9,921 nt of DNA, taken from positions 1-9,921 of the forward strand of contig CAMKZP010000093.1 in assembly GCA_946477805.1 (NCBI GenBank), read 5' to 3'. Made by a program: the position numbers and the translations under genes. The DNA comes from an uncultured Enterobacter sp. Its GTDB lineage: Bacteria > Pseudomonadota > Gammaproteobacteria > Enterobacterales > Enterobacteriaceae. Below are positions 1 through 6,103 of the stretch, in pieces (within the stretch, counting starts at the first letter, position 1; the number at the start of each line of letters is the position of its first letter). The notes under the pieces were generated by a model, which saw nothing but the letters and a program-made list of their open reading frames with translations, did not search any database and had not been told where the DNA came from.

Positions 1-787
1 GCTGGTGCTGGCGCGCATTCTCGGCGCGAGCGTGGCGGGGGGCTATAACCTGGCCTACAACGTCGCGGTCGTGCCGCCGATGAAGCTGAACCCGATCATC
101 ACCCGCGTGCTGTTCCCGGCGTTCGCAAAAATCCAGGACGACACCGAAAAGCTGCGCGTGAACTTCTACAAGCTGCTTTCCGTGGTGGGGATCATCAACT
201 TCCCGGTGCTGCTGGGGCTGATGGTGGTTTCCAGTAACGTCGTACCGCTGGTGTTTGGCGAGAAGTGGAACAGCATCATCCCAATCCTGCAGCTGCTGTG
301 CGTGGTCGGGCTGCTGCGCTCGGTGGGGAACCCGATCGGCTCCCTGCTGATGGCTAAAGCGCGCGTCGATATCAGCTTTAAGTTCAACGTGTTCAAAACG
401 TTCCTGTTTATTCCGGCGATCCTCGTGGGCGGGCATATGGCTGGCGCGATTGGCGTCACCCTCGGCTTCCTGCTGGTGCAAATCATCAACACCGTGCTGA
501 GCTACTTTGTGATGATCAAGCCGGTGCTGGGCTCCAGCTACCGTCAGTACATCCTGAGCCTGTGGCTGCCGTTTTATCTCTCTTTACCGACGCTTGCCGT
601 GAGCTACGGCCTGGGCGTAGTGCTTAACAGCCACCTGCCGCTGGCGGCGCTGCTGGCGGTACAGGTTGCCGCGGGCGCGCTGGTGTTCGGCGTGATGATT
701 GTGCTCTCGCGCAACGCGCTGGTGGTCGAGATGAAGCGTCAGTTTTGCCGTAACGAAAAAATGAAAACGCTGCTTCGCGCAGGCTAA
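1..787 (+). CDS. wzxC: Colanic acid lipid-linked repeat-unit flippase WzxC (3' part only)
   Basis: The reading frame is open from the left edge (frame starting at base 2) and ends with TAA at 785-787, so this is the C-terminal roughly 260 residues; E. coli WzxC is about 490 residues, so nearly half is missing to the left. The visible protein is strongly hydrophobic, with several membrane-length segments separated by short basic loops and a charged cytoplasmic-type tail near KRQFCRNEKMK. This fits a polysaccharide-specific Wzx transporter of the MOP superfamily, which moves the undecaprenyl-PP-linked colanic acid unit across the inner membrane. Assignment rests on recalled similarity to E. coli WzxC and on the immediately following wcaK-wcaL-wcaM order. 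The GTG at base 5 is not a credible start, because the frame stays open upstream. Seventeen bases separate it from wcaK, consistent with co-transcription. Confidence 0.93.
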   Translation, partial: LVLARILGASVAGGYNLAYNVAVVPPMKLNPIITRVLFPAFAKIQDDTEKLRVNFYKLLSVVGIINFPVLLGLMVVSSNVVPLVFGEKWNSIIPILQLLCVVGLLRSVGNPIGSLLMAKARVDISFKFNVFKTFLFIPAILVGGHMAGAIGVTLGFLLVQIINTVLSYFVMIKPVLGSSYRQYILSLWLPFYLSLPTLAVSYGLGVVLNSHLPLAALLAVQVAAGALVFGVMIVLSRNALVVEMKRQFCRNEKMKTLLRAG

Positions 788-804
788 TTCTTTAAGAGGC
801 CATT

Positions 805-2085
805 ATGAAATTACTTATCCTTGGCAACCATACCTGCGGCAACCGTGGCGACAGCGCCATTCTTCGCGGTTTACTGGATGCAATTAACGCGCTTGAGCCT
901 GAGACAGAAGTGGATGTGATGAGCCGTTACCCGGTCAGCTCGTCCTGGCTGCTGAACCGCCCGGTGATGGGCGACCCGCTTTACGGCCAGATGAAACAGC
1001 ACAACAGCGCGGCAGGCGTGATGGGGCGCGTGAAGAAGGTGCTGCGCCGCCGCTACCAGCACCAGGTGCTGCTCTCCCGCGTGACCGATACCGGCAAGCT
1101 GCGCAACATCGCGATCGCGCAGGGCTTTACCGATTTTGTGCGCCTGCTGTCGGGCTATGAAGCCATCATTCAGGTCGGCGGCTCGTTTTTTGTCGATCTC
1201 TACGGCGTGCCGCAGTTTGAGCACGCGCTCTGCACCTTTATGGCGAAAAAGCCGCTGTTTATGGTTGGCCACAGCGTAGGGCCGTTCCAGGATCCGCAGT
1301 TTAACCAGCTGGCGAACTACGTTTTCGGCCACTGCGATGCGCTGATCCTGCGCGAGTCCGTGAGCCTGGATCTGATGAAGCGCAGCGACATCGATACCGC
1401 AAAAGTGGAGCACGGGGTGGATACCGCCTGGCTGGTGGACCATCAGAACGACAGCTTCCAGCCGAGCTACGCGGTGCAGCACTGGCTGGACGTGGCGGCA
1501 AGAGAGAAAACGGTCGCCATCACCCTGCGCGAGCTGGCGCCGTTCGACAAACGCCTGGGCACCACGCAGGCCGCCTATGAGAAAGCCTTCGCCGACGTGG
1601 TGAACCGCGTGCTGGACAGCGGCTACCAGGTGCTGGCGCTTTCCACCTGCACCGGTATCGACAGCTACAACAAGGATGACCGCATGGTGGCGCTGAACCT
1701 GCGTAACCTTGTGAACGACCCGTCCCGCTATCACGTGGTGATGGACGAGCTGAACGATCTCGAGATGGGCAAGCTGCTTTCCGCCTGCGACCTGACCGTC
1801 GGCACCCGCCTGCACTCGGCCATTATCTCCATGAACTTCGGCACGCCGGCCATCGCGATTAACTACGAGCACAAATCAGCGGGCATCATGCAGCAGCTCG
1901 GGATGCCGGAAATGGCGGTGGATATTCGCCATCTGCTGGACGGTTCGCTCGGCTCGATGGTCGGGGATACGCTGGGCCAGCTGCCCGCCATTAACGAACG
2001 CCTGGCCGTGGCGGTGAAAGCCGAGCGCGAAAAGGGAATTGGGATGGTGAAATCCGTGCTTGACCGCGTCGGGGAGGGGAAATGA
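805..2085 (+). CDS. wcaK: Colanic acid pyruvyl transferase WcaK
   Basis: This 426-residue protein has the same length as E. coli WcaK and appears nearly collinear with it. It belongs to the polysaccharide pyruvyl transferase family (CsaB-like, Pfam PS_pyruv_trans) and is predicted to add the pyruvate ketal to galactose of the colanic acid repeat in the cytoplasm, with phosphoenolpyruvate as donor. Family signatures visible are the N-terminal glycine-rich GNHTCGNRGDSA (residues 7-18), GHSVGPF (155-161) and the C-terminal GTRLHSAI (333-340) with conserved Arg335 and His337. There is no signal peptide or membrane segment. The ATG start is supported by an AAGAGG ribosome binding site at 794-799, five bases upstream. 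The stop overlaps the wcaL start (ATGA), indicating translational coupling. G+C is high: one hand-counted 60-base line (1021-1080) has 42 G or C. Confidence 0.95.
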   Translation: MKLLILGNHTCGNRGDSAILRGLLDAINALEPETEVDVMSRYPVSSSWLLNRPVMGDPLYGQMKQHNSAAGVMGRVKKVLRRRYQHQVLLSRVTDTGKLRNIAIAQGFTDFVRLLSGYEAIIQVGGSFFVDLYGVPQFEHALCTFMAKKPLFMVGHSVGPFQDPQFNQLANYVFGHCDALILRESVSLDLMKRSDIDTAKVEHGVDTAWLVDHQNDSFQPSYAVQHWLDVAAREKTVAITLRELAPFDKRLGTTQAAYEKAFADVVNRVLDSGYQVLALSTCTGIDSYNKDDRMVALNLRNLVNDPSRYHVVMDELNDLEMGKLLSACDLTVGTRLHSAIISMNFGTPAIAINYEHKSAGIMQQLGMPEMAVDIRHLLDGSLGSMVGDTLGQLPAINERLAVAVKAEREKGIGMVKSVLDRVGEGK

Positions 2086-3302
2086 AGGTTGGTTTCTTCT
2101 TGCTAAAATTTCCGCTGTCGTCAGAAACCTTTGTACTGAACCAGATCACCGCGTTTATCGATATGGGATATGACGTGGAGATTATCGCCCTGCAGAAGGG
2201 CGATACAAAGAACACCCACGCGGCCTATACCCAGTACGGGCTGGAGGCGAAAACCCGCTGGCTGCAGGACGAGCCGGGCGGGAAAATAAATAAGCTGCGC
2301 TATCGCGCCGGGCAGACCCTGCGCGGGATCCATCGGGCATCCACCTGGCGGGCGCTGAACGTTTCCCGCTACGGCGCGGAATCCCGCAACCTGATCCTCT
2401 CTGCTATTTGCGGCCAAACGTCGCAGCCGTACCGGGCCGACGTCTTTATTGCCCACTTTGGCCCGGCCGGCGTCACGGCAGCAAAGCTGCGCGAGCTGGG
2501 CGTCATTGAGGGCAAAATTGCGACCATCTTCCACGGGATCGACATCTCCAGCCGGGAAGTGCTTAACCGCTACACGCCGGAGTATCAGCAGCTCTTTCGC
2601 CGCGGCGACATGATGCTGCCCATCAGCGAACTGTGGGCCGGACGGCTGAAAACCATGGGCTGCCCGAGCGAAAAAATCACCGTCTCACGAATGGGCGTGG
2701 ACATGGACCGCTTCACCCAGCGACCGGTGAAAGTGCCGGGCCAGCCGCTGCAGATTATCTCCGTGGCGCGCCTGACCGAGAAAAAAGGGCTGCACGTGGC
2801 CATCGAAGCCTGCCGCCAGCTAAAAGAGCGCGGAGTGGATTTCCACTATCGGATTCTGGGAATCGGGCCCTGGGAGCGGCGCCTGCGTACGCTGATTGAG
2901 CAGTATCAGCTGGAAGAGGTGGTCGAGATGCCGGGCTTTAAGCCGAGCCATGAGGTGAAGGCGATGCTGGACGAGGCGGATGTTTTTCTGCTGCCGTCCG
3001 TTACCGGATCCGACGGCGATATGGAAGGTATCCCGGTGGCGCTGATGGAGGCGATGGCGGTGGGGATCCCCGTGGTGTCGACGCTGCACAGCGGCATCCC
3101 GGAGCTGATCACCTCTGAATATTCCGGCTGGCTGGTGCCCGAAAACAACGCCTTAGCTCTCGCGGACCGCCTGGCGGCATTTAGCGACATCGACCAGCAC
3201 GAGCTTGTGCCCGTGCTGCAAAATGCCCGACAAAAAGTCGAAGCCGATTTTAACCAGCAGGCGATCAATCGCCAGCTAGCGAGCCTGCTGCACACGCTGT
3301 AA
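2082..3302 (+). CDS. wcaL: Colanic acid glycosyltransferase WcaL (GT4 family)
   Basis: This is a 406-residue GT-B fold glycosyltransferase of family GT4, the length of E. coli WcaL. The C-terminal donor-binding half shows the expected marks: VARLTEKKGLHVAIEA for the start of the second Rossmann domain, and the E-x7-E motif EGIPVALME at residues 315-323 with Glu315 and Glu323. The N-terminal half has FHGIDIS with His151, typical of the acceptor-side domain. It transfers one sugar of the colanic acid repeat (galactose is usually proposed) onto the undecaprenyl-linked intermediate at the cytoplasmic face of the inner membrane. Sugar specificity cannot be read from sequence. The start ATG overlaps the wcaK stop by four bases, and the purine-rich run GGGGAGGGG before it inside wcaK serves as the ribosome binding site. 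Twelve bases separate it from wcaM. Confidence 0.94.
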   Translation: MKVGFFLLKFPLSSETFVLNQITAFIDMGYDVEIIALQKGDTKNTHAAYTQYGLEAKTRWLQDEPGGKINKLRYRAGQTLRGIHRASTWRALNVSRYGAESRNLILSAICGQTSQPYRADVFIAHFGPAGVTAAKLRELGVIEGKIATIFHGIDISSREVLNRYTPEYQQLFRRGDMMLPISELWAGRLKTMGCPSEKITVSRMGVDMDRFTQRPVKVPGQPLQIISVARLTEKKGLHVAIEACRQLKERGVDFHYRILGIGPWERRLRTLIEQYQLEEVVEMPGFKPSHEVKAMLDEADVFLLPSVTGSDGDMEGIPVALMEAMAVGIPVVSTLHSGIPELITSEYSGWLVPENNALALADRLAAFSDIDQHELVPVLQNARQKVEADFNQQAINRQLASLLHTL

Positions 3303-3314
3303 CGCCGAGGTTGT

Positions 3315-4721
3315 ATGCTTAAAAAGATTACCCGACGCCGCTTTGTCTCTACGCTGTCTGTCCTGGCCGCTATGCCGCTGCTGTCGTCCCGCGCCGTGCG
3401 GGCGGCGGCCGGGAAGACCGTTTCCATTAATCAGTACAACCACAGCGACTGGATCGCCGCCTTTAAGCAGGCGTTTACCGAGGCCGATACCGTTGTTGTG
3501 CCTGCCGGTTTAGTTTGTGAAAACATCAATACCGGCATTTTTATCCCCGATGGCAAAACGCTGCTGATCCGCGGCGGGCTGAAGGGGAACGGGCGGGGGC
3601 GCTTTGTCCTGCAGGAGGGCAGCAAGGTCATCGGCGAGGGCGCGGGGCGCACCCACAATATTACCCTGGACGTGCGCGGCTCCGACTGCGTGATTAAAGG
3701 GCTGGCGATGAGCGGCTTCGGCCCCGTCACGCAAATCTACATCGGCGGTAAAAAGCCGAGGGTGATGCGTAACCTGCTTATTGATGACATCACCGTGAGC
3801 CAGGCCAACTATGCCATTCTGCGTCAGGGCTTTCACAACCAGGTCGACGGCGCGCGTATCACCAACAGCAGGTTCAGCCACCTGCAGGGGGATGCGATCG
3901 AGTGGAACGTGGCCATCAACGACCGCAATATCCTGATCTCTGACCACGAAATCGACAACATCAACTGCACTAACGGCAAAATTAACTGGGGCATCGGCAT
4001 TGGCCTTGCGGGCAGCACCTACGACAATGATTATCCGGAAAAGCAGACCGTTAAGAATTTCGTGGTGGCCAATATCACCGGCAGCAACTGTCGCCAGCTG
4101 GTTCATGTCGAAAACGGCAAACACTTTGTCATTCGTAATATCAAGGCCAAAAATATTACCCCGGATTTCAGCAAAAAGGCGGGAATAGATAACGCCACCG
4201 TAGCAATTTATGGCTGCGATAATTTCGTTATTGATAATGTCGATATGGTCAATAGTGCCGGAATGTTAATCGGTTACGGCGTGATTAAAGGTGATTATCT
4301 GTCGATACCGCAGAACTTCAAGCTCAACGATATTCGTCTGGATAACCGGCAGCTTGCCTATAAGCTGCGCGGGATCCAGATCTCCTCGGGTAATGCCACG
4401 TCGTTTGTCGCCATAACAAACCTCGAAATGCAGCGCGCAACGCTGGAGCTGCACAATAAGCCTCAGCACCTTTTCTTACGCAATATCAACGTGATGCAGG
4501 AGGCTGTGATTGGGCCCGCGCTCAAAATGAATTTCGATTTACGCAAGGATGTTCGCGGCAAGTTTATGGCTAAAGATGAGACGCTGCTCTCCCTGGCAAA
4601 CATAAAAGCAGTGAACGAGAAGGGGCAAAGCTCGGTGGATATCGACCGGGTGGATCAGCATGTTGTGAATACGGAACGGCTAAATTTTGCGCTGCCTGCT
4701 AAAGGTCGGGAAAAATCTTAG
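3315..4721 (+). CDS. wcaM: Colanic acid cluster protein WcaM, exported beta-helix protein
   Basis: This 468-residue protein corresponds to E. coli WcaM (464 residues), the last gene of the colanic acid cluster. Its biochemical role is unsettled; a pectate-lyase-like right-handed beta-helix fold is expected from many short repeats rich in N, I, V and G (for example GDAIEWN at 192-198 and successive NFVI-D-N-type strands). The N-terminus has a twin-arginine export signal: basic MLKK, then TRRRFVS at residues 6-12, a hydrophobic stretch to about residue 25, and a probable cleavage site after Ala30 (VRA). The protein is therefore predicted to be folded before export to the periplasm. The start is backed by GAGG at 3307-3310. 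G+C falls markedly in the last third of the gene although the protein stays WcaM-like. No intrinsic terminator is apparent after its stop. Confidence 0.93.
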   Translation: MLKKITRRRFVSTLSVLAAMPLLSSRAVRAAAGKTVSINQYNHSDWIAAFKQAFTEADTVVVPAGLVCENINTGIFIPDGKTLLIRGGLKGNGRGRFVLQEGSKVIGEGAGRTHNITLDVRGSDCVIKGLAMSGFGPVTQIYIGGKKPRVMRNLLIDDITVSQANYAILRQGFHNQVDGARITNSRFSHLQGDAIEWNVAINDRNILISDHEIDNINCTNGKINWGIGIGLAGSTYDNDYPEKQTVKNFVVANITGSNCRQLVHVENGKHFVIRNIKAKNITPDFSKKAGIDNATVAIYGCDNFVIDNVDMVNSAGMLIGYGVIKGDYLSIPQNFKLNDIRLDNRQLAYKLRGIQISSGNATSFVAITNLEMQRATLELHNKPQHLFLRNINVMQEAVIGPALKMNFDLRKDVRGKFMAKDETLLSLANIKAVNEKGQSSVDIDRVDQHVVNTERLNFALPAKGREKS

Positions 4722-4763
4722 GAATATGCCGTCAAATCTGAGAATACCCCCTTAAATTTGTTA

Positions 4764-4792
4764 CTGAACTCATTGAGTTTAGGGTCTATAAT
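4764..4792 (+). promoter_or_regulatory. Candidate sigma-70 promoter for gnu
   Basis: A perfect TATAAT lies at 4787-4792. With a 17-base spacer the -35 position is CTGAAC (4764-4769), only three of six matches to TTGACA. A start point near 4799 would give a leader of about 97 bases before the gnu ATG. The position in an intergenic gap after the colanic acid cluster supports it; the weak -35 box suggests either low activity or help from an activator. A 13-base palindrome overlaps the spacer. Only sequence matching supports this site. Confidence 0.55.
4767..4779. repeat. 13-base palindrome inside the gnu promoter candidate
   Basis: AACTCA-T-TGAGTT is a perfect 6-1-6 inverted repeat. It covers the end of the proposed -35 hexamer and part of the spacer of the gnu promoter, a usual place for an operator. 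The half-sites are short and no known regulator consensus was recognised, so a chance occurrence is possible. Confidence 0.4.
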
Positions 4793-4895
4793 CTCTGCCA
4801 TTATTTTGTCATATTCGTTTAATCAAAAGCGGTACCTCAGGGATAGAAGCGATTACCGGAGGTTTGCCAAACACATGTAACGCATTGAGTGGTTT

Positions 4896-5891
4896 ATGAA
4901 CGATAAAGTTTTGTTTATTGGCGCGTCCGGTTTCGTTGGGACTCGATTGATCGAGATCTCTCAGGCTGAGTTTGATGTTACTAACTTTGATAAACAGCAA
5001 AGCCATTTTTACCCCGACATTACCGTTTCCGGTGATGTTCGTAATCAGGCGCAGCTCGATCAGGCCCTTGCAGGTTTCGACACGGTGGTATTGCTTGCCG
5101 CTGAACACCGTGATGATGTTAGCCCAACTACGCTTTACTATGATGTCAACGTTCAGGGTACGCGTAACGTGCTGGAGGCAATGGAAAAAAATAATGTGAA
5201 AAACATTATTTTCACCAGTTCAGTGGCCATATACGGTCTCAACAAAGTCAACCCTGATGAATCTCACCCGCACGATCCGTTCAACCACTACGGCAAGAGC
5301 AAGTGGCAGGCTGAGGAAGTCCTTCGTGAGTGGTTTAACAGGGCACCGCAGGAACGCTCTCTGACTATCGTTCGTCCTACCGTAATCTTTGGTGAGCGTA
5401 ACCGAGGAAACGTGTACAACCTGCTCAAGCAAATAGCAGGGGGTAAATTCGCGATGGTAGGCGCAGGCACCAATTACAAGTCAATGGCTTATGTAGGCAA
5501 CATTGTTGAATTCATCAAATTCAAACTGACCAATGTTAAGCCTGGCTACGATGTCTACAACTATGTCGATAAGCCTGACCTGAACATGAATGAACTGGTG
5601 TCTGAAGTTGAGAAAAGCCTCAGTAAAAAAATCCCTTCGGTCCATCTCCCGTACCCTCTGGGTATGTTAGGGGGGTACTGCTTCGATATTCTCAGTAAAG
5701 TGACAGGCAAAAAATACGCAATCAGCTCTGTTCGTGTGAAAAAATTCTGTGCAACTACACAGTTTGACGCGTCCAAAGTACACCACTCTGGTTTCAACGC
5801 GCCTTATACCTTATCTCAGGGACTGGATCGTACGCTTAAGTACGAGTTTGTTCATGAGAAGAAAGATGACATCACTTTCGTTTCTGAATAA
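4896..5891 (+). CDS. gnu: GlcNAc-PP-undecaprenol 4-epimerase Gnu
   Basis: This 331-residue extended short-chain dehydrogenase/reductase has the same length as, and is nearly collinear with, the E. coli O157 protein Z3206 (Gnu) as I recall it. Gnu interconverts GlcNAc-PP-undecaprenol and GalNAc-PP-undecaprenol at the inner membrane after WecA has acted, supplying the first sugar of O units with reducing-end GalNAc. Visible motifs are the NAD-binding G-A-S-G-F-V-G (residues 9-15), SSV at 108-110 and the catalytic Y-G-K-S-K (Tyr132, Lys136). A hydrophobic patch near residues 248-260 (LGMLGGYCFDIL) could contact the membrane. Start ATG 4896 matches the family N-terminus, but its ribosome binding site is weak (GAGTGG only three bases away). 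Codon use is more A+T-rich than in wcaKL. A generic UDP-sugar epimerase is the alternative, but overall similarity and the position just before galF favour Gnu. Confidence 0.9.
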   Translation: MNDKVLFIGASGFVGTRLIEISQAEFDVTNFDKQQSHFYPDITVSGDVRNQAQLDQALAGFDTVVLLAAEHRDDVSPTTLYYDVNVQGTRNVLEAMEKNNVKNIIFTSSVAIYGLNKVNPDESHPHDPFNHYGKSKWQAEEVLREWFNRAPQERSLTIVRPTVIFGERNRGNVYNLLKQIAGGKFAMVGAGTNYKSMAYVGNIVEFIKFKLTNVKPGYDVYNYVDKPDLNMNELVSEVEKSLSKKIPSVHLPYPLGMLGGYCFDILSKVTGKKYAISSVRVKKFCATTQFDASKVHHSGFNAPYTLSQGLDRTLKYEFVHEKKDDITFVSE

Positions 5892-5905
5892 TACCTGCCT
5901 ACGAT

Positions 5906-5954
5906 TTGTCGGAAACAGAGGATTTATCTTTTTTCTCCATAGGGTTTCCGACAA
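5906..5954. repeat. Perfect 11-bp inverted repeat downstream of gnu
   Basis: TTGTCGGAAAC (5906-5916) and GTTTCCGACAA (5944-5954) are exact reverse complements separated by 27 bases; after a T/T mismatch the pairing resumes for two more base pairs (GA 5903-5904 with TC 5956-5957). It starts 15 bases after the gnu stop. As RNA it could form an 11-bp stem that protects the gnu 3' end or acts as a weak terminator, but no T-run follows the second arm. As DNA it could be a paired protein-binding site upstream of the galF promoter. Confidence 0.6.
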
Positions 5955-6045
5955 TTCTGGGTCACACTTGCCGCGTAATGATGTTTAGTTGTGTGAGTGT
6001 TAGCGCGAAACGTGATTTGCATAAGGCGTAGTGGGCTCGTGTTAT

Positions 6046-6074
6046 CAGGCAGTTTGTCCGATCGGGTCTATACT
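6046..6074 (+). promoter_or_regulatory. Candidate sigma-70 promoter for galF
   Basis: TATACT at 6069-6074 matches five of six -10 bases. At a 17-base spacer the -35 is CAGGCA (6046-6051), three of six matches. It sits about 30 bases before the galF start, leaving a short leader with the ribosome binding site. The 11 bases ending at this -10 (GGGTCTATACT) are nearly the same as those at the gnu promoter. Confidence 0.45.
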
Positions 6075-6088
6075 TCGTCAACCATTTT

Positions 6089-6095
6089 AAGGTGG
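6089..6095 (+). promoter_or_regulatory. Ribosome binding site that fixes the galF start
   Basis: AAGGTGG is a near-consensus Shine-Dalgarno sequence eight bases before ATG 6104. A GTG at 6092 is in frame and would add four residues, but it lies inside this Shine-Dalgarno sequence and cannot use it, so 6104 is the better start. Confidence 0.75.
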
Positions 6096-6103
6096 AAGAG
6101 ATA

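Noticed and set aside
871..1872. A 333-codon open frame on the minus strand opposite wcaK
   Set aside because: It is the antisense image of a G+C-rich gene with strong codon bias; the predicted protein is rich in H, Q, V and R without family motifs, while the + strand frame is a clear WcaK.
4828..4839. ops-like AGCGGTACCTCA in the gnu leader
   Set aside because: It keeps GCGGTA but matches only seven of twelve ops bases, losing the GTG at the end, and has no surrounding JUMPStart sequence, so RfaH recruitment is not supported.
5962..5996. TCACAC...GTGTGA inverted repeat upstream of galF, considered as a CRP-type site
   Set aside because: The arms are only six bases with a 23-base gap and are in the opposite order from the CRP consensus TGTGA-N6-TCACA; chance is likely.
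6092..6103. GTG at 6092 as an earlier galF start
   Set aside because: It lies inside the AAGGTGG ribosome binding site, and the four extra residues are not part of the GalF N-terminus as known from E. coli.
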